Origin: CBDFLT01 sp965249225
Lineage (GTDB): Bacteria; Chloroflexota; Dehalococcoidia; Lucifugimonadales; G963668185
Length of the DNA stretch: 64,000 nucleotides
NCBI GenBank assembly: GCA_965249225.1
Contig: CBDFLT010000006.1
Span: 124,001-188,000 of the forward strand
Direction of reading: 5' to 3'
In this document: positions 36,525 through 46,818 of the stretch, one piece after another
Position numbering within the stretch: position 1 is the first letter of the stretch
Layout: the number at the start of each line of letters is the position of its first letter
Translations under genes and position numbers: made by a program
The notes under the pieces: generated by a model
Seen by the model: the letters and a program-made list of their open reading frames with translations, nothing else
The model's database searches: none
Told to the model about the DNA's origin: nothing

Positions 36525-39500
36525 CTATGGCTCCGGCACCGTGACGGTCTTTTCGTTGTTAGCCGGGTCGAACTCGTCAAGCTGCCCTAATCCATCAGCT
36601 ACGGCTTTGAATATGTTACTACCCACTAGGGCTTCGGCCCATGTAAACGTCCTGTTGGCGGTCTGGCCGGACTTAAGCTTAGAGTAGCTCAGAGTCCAGT
36701 CTGGAGATGAGCTGGCGTTAAGAAAAACCTCCACCTTGAATGGCAGAGCCGCCCCTTGGCCCTGGTTCTTTACCGTGACCGTGAAGGCCACGGGATTGCT
36801 TATATCTGGAATCGCCGGCGTCCAGGTGATCTGGTCGACGATTATGTCCGGCAGAAGCGTGGCGTTGTATACGGCCAGGCCCTCGTTGTTGGTCTCGTCC
36901 GATTCGGATACGCTGTCCAGGCTGTCGGCGACTACCCTGAAAGTGTGGGCACTGGATGTGGCGGTCCACTCAAAAGTCTTAGTGATGCTTTGGCTCGGAT
37001 CGAGGCTTGAGAACGACAGGTTCCATGTAGAGGTTGCCGAGTTGTCCAGGTACACGTAGACGGAGAAGCTGGGAGCATCTCCCACTCCGCGGTTATCTAC
37101 CCTCACGGTGAAGGTTACCGTGTCCCCGCTGGAGGGCAGGTCCGGGCTCCACGACGTTTCAGTCACGACTAGATCGGCCAATATGGTTGCATCATAGGCG
37201 AAAGCCTTCTCGTTATTGGTCTCATCGGTTTCGGAGATCACGTCCTCGCCGTCGGCGACCACCAGAAAATCGTGTGTTCCCTCCACCGCGGTCCAGGAGA
37301 AGTCCTGCGTGGCCGTCAGGCCCGCTGTGACGCCGGACATAGACGCGCTCCAAGTGGGATTGGCTCCGTTGTCGAGGTATGTGTACGGCTTGAACGCACC
37401 GGCGTCGCCTGAGCCCAGGTTTTCGATAGTCACAGTGAATACCACGGTATCTCCAATGGACGGGTTCGCCGGATTCCACGTCAGGTCCTTCACCACCAGG
37501 TCTGGCAGGACGGTGGCATCGTAGGTGAACGTCGTGGTGTTGTTGTTCTCGTTGATCTCAACGACATCGGACGAGCTATCGCCTATAACGCGAAAAGTGT
37601 GCGAGCCCTCCTCCGCGGTCCAAGTGAAAGTCCGTGTAAGGCTCTGTTGGGCTCCCAATCGAGGAGTATGACAGAATCCACTGTGGTGGCGATTCCTCGT
37701 CGAACTTGATTTTGGCACTGAATGAGCCAGCCGAACCTTGTCCCTGGTTTTTCACCGTGAGGGTAAACGTCACGGTGTCTCCCACCGAAGGCTGCTGCGG
37801 GCTCCAGCTCAAATCGTCCATGACCAGGTCGGACAGGAACGCGCCACCGAAGCCGACAGTCTTTCGATTGTTGGTCTCATCACGCTCCTCGATCTGGTCC
37901 GATGGATCGATCCAGCCGCCAAACGTTTCACCACTTCCCGTGGCGGTCCAGGTGAACTCTTCGGTATGAGCCTCCCCTGGGAGGATAGCAGGCAGCTGCG
38001 CATCGTCGAAGAAAGCGCCATCAACCTCGAATGTCAAAGATGAGGTACTGGAGGAGACGAATTCCGCGAGGTTCTCTACTGTCACGGTGACCGTTATACC
38101 GTCTCCTATCGTGGGCACTGTGGGATCCCAATCCACAGCTGTGACGGTCAGGTCAGGCCTCCAGAACCGCGATTCCGTGGAGGACCGCTCAAACAGGACG
38201 TACACTGGCTCGCTGGCCATGGCGTTGGGGTCGCCGTCACCGTCGCCCGCCGTAAGCTGCAACACCACCGCATCAGGGAGATCATCACTAAGCTCAACGA
38301 ATTCGAAGCCGAGGCCCGCGATCCTGGGAAGCTCAATCTGAAACCCACCGAACGTCCCCGGAGCCAGAGTGGTCCCCTGTCCGCTAACCGACACCGGATC
38401 CCACCCGGATGCTGCATCGTCGCTGCCGTCGACGAACTGCCCTCCAAGCGAAACACGGGCCGCCCATCCGCTGATTAAAGGAGCGAAGTCCAGGTTTTCG
38501 GTATTGTTCGAGGCATAGAAGGTAAGGATTATCGCCCCCGTATCCTGGTCATGGTCAACGTCCAGCAAGGCGATAATCTTGTCATCGACATCGTACAAAA
38601 CGGTGCCAACGCTGATCTCAGGATAGTGGAGTCGATAGTCATAGGCAGGCGCGGCGCCGGTCATGCCGAATTGGTCGAGTGGGATTCTGGTCCCGCCGAA
38701 TATCAGTGTCGCGTTTTCCACACTCTCGGGGACCAGGTACGTCAGCGTAGCCGGCCAGTCCTTGCGACGTGGCCACTCCACCTCGACGTCTCCACCATTC
38801 AAGGCCAATACAGCGTCGAACTGCTCCTGGGGACCCCATAGGACGCGCACGCATTCAGTCGACACACTCGCCATGAAGCAGGTGGACTCAAGCCCCGTGG
38901 ACGTGCGGATCAGGGGAGCTGAGGAGGGATCGTCGGGAAAGGTCGCAACGGCCAGGTCCAGCGTCACCTCTACCCAGGTTGGAAGGATATCGTCGGTTTG
39001 CCTGGATACGGACGTGACAGCGATCCCATACTCGCCTGAGAGGAAGTATCCATCGGCACCCGCTGGCCCATCCTCCAACGGACCTGGCGTCGGGGCCTGG
39101 CTGGAACTGCGGCCTTCCAGAGCAGGACTCTGATCGCCTTCGAGGTCAATGCTTACCTGGGTGCCAGGAACCAGTAAGCTTGCCTGTGTAGCGCTGTCGG
39201 GTACCTGGAAGGTCAAGGAGAACGGCCAGGTCTTGTCGCTGGGCCACTCGATAACGGAGTCTTCGCGGCTCGGCGTCAGCTCCGCCTGAAACTGTTCACT
39301 GACTCCCCAGATCACTGACATGCAGTCGTCAGATGGACCGGCCGTAACAAAACAGACCTCCAGTGGCCCCGACCGGACTTCTATGCTGGTGGCATCAGCG
39401 GCTTCCTGGAATTTGGTTATCGCTAGAGCCAGAGTAATTTCCGCCCAGCCTGGGCGCGATACGCTGGGGGCTCGAGTGGTCTGAACGAGGGCGAATCCGT

Positions 39501-40293
39501 GCTCAGCGCCTTCGAGGTAACCGGGAGCTCTTGGAACTAGGATAGGAGTGGCCGTCGGCGTCGCTATCTGGGTCCCAGACCCCACGACAGGAGTCGCGGT
39601 CGGCGTGGGCAGACCTGGTCCTGGGATGGAATCGTCTCTCTCCAGTGACACCCCTATTCGCCTAAGCCGTTCTATCCTAGACTCCAGCCTCCTGGCCCAC
39701 GTCCTTGCCGATGATAACGAGCCGTCGCTGGCCTCATATGCAGTGACCTCGGCAAAGACATTCTGGTCTCTAAATATCACCTTGAACTCACCGGCGTCTA
39801 GATAGGCAAGGGACTCTCTCCCTATTCCGGGGTCCTCCACGGTCAGCGTCCCTGGAAGGCCCACCAGGCGACGGCTGATTTCGCGTTCAGCATCCTGGAC
39901 TCCCGGAAGGACCATCACACGAATCTCGACGATCTCCTCTCTAGCTCCGCCTGTTCCAGTAATGCGAACGACGAACGTATCCTCTTGATACATCGCCTCA
40001 TCAATGCTCCAGTTTTCAGGCAACTCCACCGCAGTGAGGCTAAGTTCGGATGCTGGGTTTACTATGATCAGCGGCGCCGGTGTGGTAGTGGGGGTTGGAG
40101 TGGCCGGAGGTGGTGTAACTGTGGGAGATGGAGAAGGCACTACCTCGACTTCGACAGGAGTTGAGGTAGCAAACGCCGTCTCTTCCTCGGAGGGCTCACC
40201 GTCTGAGCCGAGCAAGCCGCAGGCGGTGCTATAGAGGCCGAGAATTGCGACGAGAAAGACCAGACAAACGTCTATGAGCTTTCGGCGTTTCAC
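36525..40293 (-). pseudogene. Large CARDB-repeat lipoprotein, one frameshift
   Basis: The N-terminus MKRRKLIDVCLVFLVAILGL-YSTAC is a lipoprotein signal (lipobox STAC), followed by a Pro/Thr/Ser linker (TPPPATPTPTTTPAP) and a ~550-residue region with two similar blocks (WAEITLALAI...; WVEVTLDLAV...). Five CARDB-type repeats follow, each opening like PDLVVKDLTWNPANPSIGD and closing with a D-E-T-N-N motif. The frame breaks near 37657: the 905-residue first frame ends SYSSIG-SPTEP, while the second continues IG-AQQSLTRTFTW. One extra G in a GGG run explains it, so the intact protein would be ~1,220 residues. Probably a surface-anchored binding or adhesion protein. Confidence 0.78.
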
Positions 40294-40534
40294 AGGCGTT
40301 CTTTAAGCCAGGTTACGTGGTGGGGACTCTTGCCAGGGCCACGCGACTCCTCTCAGGTTGGAGGATGTGGCGACTACCTTGGCCGGTGTTCGTGAGCAGG
40401 GCCGACTCCGTGATCCTGGTTGGTCCAGCTTTGCTTCCATATCAGATTTCACATCGCCATCCGGCATGATACACACGTTCTAAATATAGCGTAAAGGAAA
40501 AAAGATGCAGGATTTCAAGACCATTCAACTGAGA

Positions 40535-41413
40535 TTAGCCTATGGCCAATAGAAGCACTCCTCCAAGCACGGCCACCACTCCGATTATCTGATTGGGCGC
40601 CAGCCTCTCACGAAAAATCAAGACACCACCCAAGATGGGCACCAGTGGGTGACCAGAAGCAGCGACTGTAACGATGGATATGAGCCCGATTTCGGCTCCT
40701 CGGGAAAACACGAAGAAGCCTCCGTTTTCTAGAACGCCGATCAACGCCACAACGAGCACGGACCCCACGGTGAGCCTTCGCCACGGCCGCTGTCTCCGAA
40801 GGACAGGAACCGGCGTGAGAAGCGGCAGTGTGAGAAAGGATAGCGTAAGAAGACGGAACGTGTATAAGGGGAGGAACCACCCAATTTCTCTTGTGAGCCT
40901 AGCAATGACGAACAGTGTTACCCCAAACAAAACCATAGTAACTGCCGCGAACATAGCACCTCGGCCTATTAGGCGCTGTCCAGATTTGATGTTTCTCAGG
41001 TTCACGGAGGCCAGCGCACCTCCACCGATGGCGGCAACTGCTCCCAGCAACTGGCCGGTGGTCAAGCGCTCGCCCAGAATCAACACGGCCAGGATGATGC
41101 CTACGATAGCCTCGCCGGCCACGATGGGAGCTACCACCGCCACGGGCCCCTCTCTCAGCGCGTTCAGGTAGGCGCTGTAAGCTCCAATGCCCATAAGGCT
41201 CAAGGCACATAGCAGCCCCCATTGTGTGAGTGAGACCTGGCCCAGATCGCTCCCAAACACCAGATAGATGGTGAACGTTCCAACGGCTCCCACGTTGATC
41301 CAGAAGAGCACCTGGAAAAGGTTCATCCTCCGGGCAACGACCGCGGTGGCGAAGCTCGCTGTCCCTACCATGCCGGCCGCGATTAAGCCGAATACAACGC
41401 TCTGGAAAACCAA
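40535..41413 (-). CDS. EamA/DMT-family transporter
   Basis: A 292-residue integral membrane protein with about ten hydrophobic helices arranged as two EamA repeats. The first half ends with PVAVVAPIVAGEAIVGIILA then LGERLTTGQLLGAVAAIGGG; the second with HPLVPILGGVLIFRERLAPN then QIIGVVAVLGGVLLLAIG. The repeated 'ERL...Q..G....GG' pattern is the family hallmark. Substrate (metabolite, amino acid or other) is unknown. TTG start. About 240 bp of apparently non-coding DNA lies before the CARDB gene and about 290 bp after its 5' end. Confidence 0.85.
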   Translation of the reverse strand: MVFQSVVFGLIAAGMVGTASFATAVVARRMNLFQVLFWINVGAVGTFTIYLVFGSDLGQVSLTQWGLLCALSLMGIGAYSAYLNALREGPVAVVAPIVAGEAIVGIILAVLILGERLTTGQLLGAVAAIGGGALASVNLRNIKSGQRLIGRGAMFAAVTMVLFGVTLFVIARLTREIGWFLPLYTFRLLTLSFLTLPLLTPVPVLRRQRPWRRLTVGSVLVVALIGVLENGGFFVFSRGAEIGLISIVTVAASGHPLVPILGGVLIFRERLAPNQIIGVVAVLGGVLLLAIG

Positions 41414-41704
41414 CTGGGGATAAGATGCCTTTCCTTATAGATGGCCTGTGAGACCCAAGCGTAGCCGAGGGTCCGGGCATTTCTGTTCCGTGGGTCCCTT
41501 TGCCAGGACGCAGTCGAGAGCACCCCTACCTTCTGGCATGTCGCGCAGGTGCAGCACATGGTACCATCCGGCGTTAGAGGGCGGCGTGAACGGCGGTTCG
41601 CACGAGACCGTCTACCGCCGATCAGAATGGCCATCGAGTAGGCCTAGGTAGCTAAGTTAGTCCACGGGGTTGTTAGGCGAGAAACAGATCAGGAGGTGCA
41701 TCCC

Positions 41705-42121
41705 ATGAAGAAAATCAGAGAGATCATGACCGCTGTGGTGGACGATTTGCAAAAACAGTATATTCCCGACGTGCCGGGGCATTTCTTCGCGGTTGCGAAG
41801 CAACAGATGGTTACGAGCGAGGCCGAACCGTCTGAAGCCGAGGGCGAGTCCCTTCTTTACAACAAGGTCAACTTCTATGGCACGGCGGAGATGTGGGAGG
41901 GCGGCGAAAAGGAGACGCGGGACCATGGCTACGTCGAACGGATCATGCCCAACGGAGACAAGATCTTCTTCACGTTTGTCGAGCCAAGTGGCGAGGAGGA
42001 GATCATAAGCGGCACCGGCAAGTTCAAGAACATTAAGGGCAAAGGCCGATACCAGGGGAAAGACCTATACGAGGGCATGTGGCAGGCCCAGCACGACTGG
42101 GAGTACGAGATAGCCGAATGA
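41705..42121 (+). CDS. Hypothetical protein, beta-rich
   Basis: A 138-residue protein from ATG 41705 with AGGAGG at 41691-41696. The C-terminal half (KIFFTFVEPSGEEEIISGTG, then KFKNIKGKGRYQGK) has the 'G-T-G-k-y-k-n-I-k-G-k-G-x-Y' rhythm of small beta-barrel proteins such as allene-oxide-cyclase-like or DUF3224-type proteins, but I cannot assign a family. No signal peptide. Its 3' end overlaps the convergent CO-dehydrogenase-like gene by 89 bp, which is unusual and may reflect an altered end of that gene. Confidence 0.65.
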   Translation: MKKIREIMTAVVDDLQKQYIPDVPGHFFAVAKQQMVTSEAEPSEAEGESLLYNKVNFYGTAEMWEGGEKETRDHGYVERIMPNGDKIFFTFVEPSGEEEIISGTGKFKNIKGKGRYQGKDLYEGMWQAQHDWEYEIAE

Positions 42122-43007
42122 TGGGTTGTGCTAGGAGGCGGATGAGGGCCCTGGCCGCCGCCGCTCGGACTGCGCGCTCCGTGTAAACGGTGGTGAGGTG
42201 AGCCCTGTACTCGGCCGATGCGTGAACGTCTCCGTTGAAGTCTATCCCGGCTCCAGCTCTTTCGGCGGCACTCCTGATAGTGGCGTCGTCGAGCCTATTG
42301 CCCTTTAGGAGACCCTCGGTCTCAGCGGCCCGCACGGCTTTGGGACCTGCTCCCGTAATACCGATTCTCGCGCCTTCGCAGGTACCGTCGGTTCCGAGGG
42401 TAACCACGGCGGCGACGCCCACTACGGCGTAGTGGGATGCCTTGTTGGCGAATTTTGCGTAGGCGGTGCCTGTCCTAGGAGCCAGCGCCGGTATGGTTAT
42501 CTCACTGAGAATTTCTCCGGGGCGTAGCGACGTGGTGAGGAGATCAACGAAGAAGTCGTCGATATCGATGGTCCTGTGTTCCCCGGTCGAGGCGGTAATG
42601 AGCTGTGCTCCCAAGGCCAGCGCCACCGCGGGCAGGTCGCTCGCTGGGTCGGCGTGGGCCAGGTTACCCCCGAGAGTGCCCATATTGCGGACCTGAGGGT
42701 CGGCCACCATCTCCGCGGCCTCGGCCAATAGGGGTGCACGGCTCTTGACCAGCTCCGAAGTCGCCAGCTCGACATATTTGGTCGTCGCTCCGATGGCCAG
42801 CCCACCGTCCTTTTCTCGAATGTAGGCCATGGAGGTTATCTTGCCCAGGTCTATCAAGACCTCGGGCTGAGCCAGACGCGTCTTCATGAGCGGTACCAGG
42901 CTATGGCCGCCCGCCAACAGTTTGGCCTTGTCACCGTGCTTCTTCAGCAGGTCCGTGGCCTCAGCCACCGTGGTAGGTGCGAGGTATTCAAAGGCGCCGG
43001 GAATCAT
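42033..43007 (-). CDS. coxM: FAD-binding medium subunit, CO-dehydrogenase (CoxM-like)
   Basis: Flavoprotein subunit of molybdenum hydroxylases. AKLLAGGHSLVPLMKTRLAQ and RNMGTLGGNLAHADPASDLP are the two FAD-binding motifs, and PGEILSEITIPAL the conserved C-terminal domain entry. The family normally ends near residue 285 (YTERAVRAAAARA); this protein carries about 40 extra residues overlapping the opposite gene, suggesting loss of the native stop by an indel. The catalytic large subunit is absent from the window and only a remnant of the small subunit remains, so a functional complex would need partners elsewhere. Confidence 0.75.
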   Translation of the reverse strand: MIPGAFEYLAPTTVAEATDLLKKHGDKAKLLAGGHSLVPLMKTRLAQPEVLIDLGKITSMAYIREKDGGLAIGATTKYVELATSELVKSRAPLLAEAAEMVADPQVRNMGTLGGNLAHADPASDLPAVALALGAQLITASTGEHRTIDIDDFFVDLLTTSLRPGEILSEITIPALAPRTGTAYAKFANKASHYAVVGVAAVVTLGTDGTCEGARIGITGAGPKAVRAAETEGLLKGNRLDDATIRSAAERAGAGIDFNGDVHASAEYRAHLTTVYTERAVRAAAARALIRLLAQPIIRLSRTPSRAGPATCPRIGLSPGIGLCP

Positions 43008-43039
43008 GTCACCCTCCTGTCCAAGAGGCTTAGAAGCGA

Positions 43040-43171
43040 CTAGGCACTGAGCTTGTCAGCCGCGTGTTGGACAGCCTTCACTATGTTGTGATAGCCGGTG
43101 CACCGGCACAGGTTGCCGACAAGGCCGCGCCGTATCTCCTGCTCGGACGGATATGGTAGTTTATGTAGCAT
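43040..43171 (-). pseudogene. C-terminal remnant of CoxS (2Fe-2S small subunit)
   Basis: A 43-residue open frame: after MLHKLPY comes PSEQEIRRGLVGNLCRCTGY and HNIVKAVQHAADKLSA, which is the C-terminal end of the ~155-residue [2Fe-2S] subunit of CO/xanthine dehydrogenases. The CRC motif supplies two Cys of the second cluster; all other cluster cysteines are missing. It lies 33 bp upstream of the coxM-like gene, the normal order. The 5' part has been replaced by the promoter side of the divergent coxG-like gene, so a deletion or rearrangement endpoint lies near 43145-43190. Confidence 0.75.
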
Positions 43172-43195
43172 CGTGTGATACGGGTGGAGAGAGTC

Positions 43196-43642
43196 ATGTC
43201 CATGAAGGTTGAAGGCGTCTACCGCTTCAAGGCCGACCGAGATATCGTGTGGACAAAACTGTGCGATCCGGATGTCATCGCGGGCTGCATTCCTGGGTGC
43301 CGGGAATTCAATGCGGTCGGCGAGGACCTGTACGAGGTAGCGCTAACGATGGGGGTTGGAGCGATCAGTGGCAGCTACACCGGGAGCGTAGCTGTTATAG
43401 ACAAGGAGCAGCCCTCCTCATTCAAGATGGTGGTAGAAGGGACAGGCTCCGGCGGGTCCATTAAGGGGGAGAGCGTTCTCAGCCTCCGCGCGCTCGACGA
43501 CGGGACGGAGGTCGAGATTGAAGGCGAGGCCCAGGTCACCGGCATCGTGGCCAGGGTAGGACAACGCTTCCTGGGCAGCGCATCCAAGATGCTGATCAAG
43601 CAGTTCTTCGACTGCATGAAGGAAAAGATCGAACACGGGTAA
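43196..43642 (+). CDS. coxG: CoxG-like SRPBCC protein
   Basis: About 148 residues with the CoxG pattern: VEGVYRFKADRDIVWTKLCD, VIAGCIPGCREF, and SGSYTGSVAVIDKEQPSSFK. The polyketide-cyclase/SRPBCC fold of this family is associated with carbon-monoxide dehydrogenase maturation or membrane attachment; the C-terminal membrane anchor of longer CoxG proteins is absent. ATG 43196 has GGAGAG upstream; GTG 43175 is an alternative. It is transcribed away from the coxM/coxS remnant, suggesting the original operon has been broken. Confidence 0.8.
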   Translation: MSMKVEGVYRFKADRDIVWTKLCDPDVIAGCIPGCREFNAVGEDLYEVALTMGVGAISGSYTGSVAVIDKEQPSSFKMVVEGTGSGGSIKGESVLSLRALDDGTEVEIEGEAQVTGIVARVGQRFLGSASKMLIKQFFDCMKEKIEHG

Positions 43643-43832
43643 ACCCATGCTATCGATACAGCTAATAATGGCCTGCCGGCACTACTGAAGATGCTAATAG
43701 ACACGGCGAACCCTAATCACGGTAACCACGGCGGAAGGTTTGAATCGGCATAGTAGCGAGCGTAAGCTACCGGCGCAGGGAGTCCGGGCCTAGATGCGTT
43801 CAAGGATCTCCACACCACGAGGCGGTGATGCC

Positions 43833-45275
43833 ATGGGCGATAGCGATGTCGCGCTGATGGCGCACCTGCTGCGACGCGCGGGATTCGGTGCCACGCGTGA
43901 GCAGCTCGAAGGGTACTTGGCCAAGGGGTACGAGGCGACTGTGGAGGAGCTGCTCCACCCAGGCGACCCTCAGAACATACCTGACGATCTTATTCACCGC
44001 TACCACGAGAACTTCCAGGTCTTCGACGTCGAGGAGAATAGCTCCCCCGCCTACTGGTTGTATCGGATGGTCACCACTAAGTGTCCGCTAGAGGAGAAGA
44101 TCGTCCTCTTTTGGCACTGCATGCTCCCGTCGAGTTATTTCAAATCCGCCGAGTCTTTGTCGCTACAAAATCAGCTTCAGATGTTCCGCCGATATGGGCT
44201 GGGGAGGTTCGATACCCTGCTGGCGAAGCTGTCGAAGGACCCGGCCATGGTCATCTATCTCGACAACAACGAGAACCACAAGGGATCGGTCAACGAGAAC
44301 TACGGCAGGGAGCTGCTCGAGCTGTTCTCGATGGGTATCGGCAACTACACGGAGCGGGATGTGCAGGAGTGCGCCCGCGCATTCACAGGCTGGACGCTTG
44401 CCAACGCCGAGTATATGCAAATGCGGTCCGAGAAGGATTCGGTCTGGCCTTACGGTCGCATAGCCTGGCACTTCAGCTATAAGGAAGAAGACCACGACGA
44501 CGGAGAGAAGACCTTTCTGGGCGAGACAGGACGGTTCAACGGCGACGACATCATAGACATCATATGTCGCCAACCGGCCACGGCCCGGTTCATCGCCAGG
44601 CACCTGTACGGCTTCTTCGTTGCCGACGAGGCGCCGGTGCCCCAGTGGCCCTATACCCTTCCCAGAGACGCAAAAGCCATCGAGACCTTAGCCAGCGCCT
44701 ACATGGAGAGCGACCACGACATCCGCTCGGTGCTGAAGGTGCTGTTCAACTCCGACTTCTTCAAATCGGAGGATGCCCGGTTCGCACACGTCAAGAGCCC
44801 TGGAGAGTTTGTTGCAGGGACCTTGCGTCTCAGTGGACGCATCACCGGACCTACTCTCGAAATCATCAACATCGCGGACCTCACCGAGTCTATGGGACAA
44901 CGGCTCACATATCCGCCGTCGGTGGAGGGATGGCACGAGGGGACCGAGTGGATAAACAGCGGAACGTTAGTGGAGCGGGTGAACTTCGCGGCGGAGGAGT
45001 TGGCAGACGTGGAGAAGGCAGGCGTTCGCGCCATTATCGACAGGCTCGCCTCCCAGGGCGAAGGTGTCTTTTCGGAGGAGGAGCTGGTCGATAGCTGTCT
45101 CGACCTGATCGGGCCTATCGCGGTATCCGAAGAGACTCGTTCTACACTGGTCGGGCACGTGTCAAGACAGGGTGGTCTGTCCCTCAAAGGGCATGAGCCA
45201 GGAGACCCATCGGAAAACCGGGTAGGGGAGCTGCTTGGGCTAATCGCCTCGACCAAGGAGTACCACCTGGCCTAG
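43833..45275 (+). CDS. DUF1800 family protein, copy 1
   Basis: A 480-residue DUF1800 protein: DVALMAHLLRRAGFGATREQ at the N-terminus, VLFWHCMLPSS, NYGRELLELFSMGIGNYTER, ARAFTGWTLAN and ICRQPATARFIARHLYGFFV are the conserved family blocks. No signal peptide is visible, although many relatives are exported. The function is unknown; relatives usually stand beside a DUF1501 protein, absent here. It is followed by an NHL-repeat gene, and the same pair recurs at 52745-55299. ATG 43833 is preferred over the upstream 43794 start because it aligns with the second copy. Confidence 0.88.
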   Translation: MGDSDVALMAHLLRRAGFGATREQLEGYLAKGYEATVEELLHPGDPQNIPDDLIHRYHENFQVFDVEENSSPAYWLYRMVTTKCPLEEKIVLFWHCMLPSSYFKSAESLSLQNQLQMFRRYGLGRFDTLLAKLSKDPAMVIYLDNNENHKGSVNENYGRELLELFSMGIGNYTERDVQECARAFTGWTLANAEYMQMRSEKDSVWPYGRIAWHFSYKEEDHDDGEKTFLGETGRFNGDDIIDIICRQPATARFIARHLYGFFVADEAPVPQWPYTLPRDAKAIETLASAYMESDHDIRSVLKVLFNSDFFKSEDARFAHVKSPGEFVAGTLRLSGRITGPTLEIINIADLTESMGQRLTYPPSVEGWHEGTEWINSGTLVERVNFAAEELADVEKAGVRAIIDRLASQGEGVFSEEELVDSCLDLIGPIAVSEETRSTLVGHVSRQGGLSLKGHEPGDPSENRVGELLGLIASTKEYHLA

Positions 45276-45361
45276 GTGCGCTTTCAAGATGGGGTAGGGT
45301 CCTTCCGAGGAAGGATCCGAGGTGGGTTGGGTGGGAATAGCTACGCGAGGGTGGAGTAGGG

Positions 45362-46399
45362 TTGCATACCCAGAGCGCTGCCAAACCGTTCACGATCAAA
45401 TACCTCAAGACCATCGGGCTGCTGACCCTCTCCTCGACGGGCCGTGGGTACGGCAATCCCGTGGACTTGGTGGTCAAAAAGGATGGGCGCATCTTCGTCC
45501 TGGACCGTGGCGCTCCCATCTTCTCCCGCGTCAGCGTGTGTACACTAGACGAGGAGCACCTTTATGAGTTCGGCACCCATGGCGACGGAGACGGGCAGTT
45601 CAGGTTGCCGGCCTCCATCGCCATGGACAGCCGGGAGTGGGTCTACGTCGCCGATGAGTACAACCACCGAATCAGCGTATTCGACTCATCGGACCAGTTC
45701 CAGGGCAGGTGGGGAGAGTTCGGCAGCGGCGACGGCCAGCTTAACGGCCCCTGTGGGCTCGCCTTCGACGCCGACGACAACGTGTACGTCTCGGACCAGC
45801 ACAACAACCGGGTCCAGAAGTTCACATCCGACGGCCGGTACCTCCTACAGTGGGGCGAGGCGGGCGACGGCGACGGGCAGTTCAACTTACCGTGGGGAAT
45901 TGCACTGGACGCCCAGGGCGACGTGTACGTGGCCGACTGGCGCAACGACCGCATCCAGAAGTTCGATCCCGGCGGGCGATTCCTGGCAGAGTTTGGCGAG
46001 TCGGGGCAAGGGGATGGCCAGTTTTACCGGCCCTCAGCCGTGGCGGTGGGCCCTGAGGGGCACATCTACGTCGCCGACTGGGGGAATCACCGGGTGCAGG
46101 TCCTTCGTCCAGACGGCGGCTTCCTATTGAAGCTAAGAGGCCAGGCGACTCACTCCAAGTGGGCTGAGGACTTTTTCGCCGCCAATCAGGAGGAAAAGCG
46201 GGCGCGCGATAGGTCCAACCTGGTCCCCGAACTGCCTCCTCACCTCGACACGCCGTACCTGGTCTCATCCCAGACCGAGCCATACTTCTTCGGTCCGGTG
46301 TCGGTGAACCTGGACATGAAGGGGCGTCTTTACGTGACCGAGATCTCCCGACACCGGTTTCAGATTTACCAAATCGACCGGTCCACCATGCCTTCGTAG
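45362..46399 (+). CDS. NHL-repeat beta-propeller protein, copy 1
   Basis: A 345-residue protein consisting almost wholly of NHL repeats; four are very regular (WGEFGSGDGQLNGPCGLAFD / DNVYVSDQHNNRVQKFTSDG style), with a 40-residue insertion (ATHSKWAEDFFAANQEEKRA) before the last blade. A six-bladed propeller is likely. No export signal is seen. The TTG start sits at the same place as in copy 2 and is preceded by TAGGG in both. Propellers of this kind bind proteins, RNA or ligands; the tight pairing with DUF1800 suggests a joint function. Confidence 0.85.
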   Translation: MHTQSAAKPFTIKYLKTIGLLTLSSTGRGYGNPVDLVVKKDGRIFVLDRGAPIFSRVSVCTLDEEHLYEFGTHGDGDGQFRLPASIAMDSREWVYVADEYNHRISVFDSSDQFQGRWGEFGSGDGQLNGPCGLAFDADDNVYVSDQHNNRVQKFTSDGRYLLQWGEAGDGDGQFNLPWGIALDAQGDVYVADWRNDRIQKFDPGGRFLAEFGESGQGDGQFYRPSAVAVGPEGHIYVADWGNHRVQVLRPDGGFLLKLRGQATHSKWAEDFFAANQEEKRARDRSNLVPELPPHLDTPYLVSSQTEPYFFGPVSVNLDMKGRLYVTEISRHRFQIYQIDRSTMPS

Positions 46400-46818
46400 A
46401 TCGGACCGCATCCCCGTCGGGACGTGAGCCGTGGCCCGTTTACCACCGAACTCGAAACGAGTCCAAGTCCGAACGCGCCGGCTCCCAGTTGACGTCCACA
46501 TCTGCTACCTGAGCGGAGAGAGGTCCCTGGCGTAGATACGTCAGCAGCTCCATGAGGGCGGAACGTGGCCCTTCGGCAACCACCTCCACGGTCATGCCGT
46601 CGTGGAGATTTCGTGCCCAGCCCACCAGCCCCAGGCGTTGGGCGTGCTCGCGGGCGTAGTCCCGATAATACACCCCCTGCACGCGGCCCCCAATCAATGC
46701 CCTGAGTGTGTATCGTCAGCACATTTGGGACAGCTGATGGGGAATTGAGAAGCGACAATTAAGGCGATTGTCCTGGCTCAGGTAGGAGAGTAGATTCACG
46801 GAAGTGAAAGGAGCCAGG

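Noticed and set aside
38551..38841. Open frames on the + strand across the CARDB gene
   Set aside because: They are antisense shadows of a long biased coding sequence without ribosome sites or domain matches.
41383..41634. Cys-rich minus-strand open frame (MCCTCATCQKVGV) upstream of the EamA gene
   Set aside because: No ribosome site and no family resemblance; it overlaps the start of the EamA gene in another frame and has no coding character.
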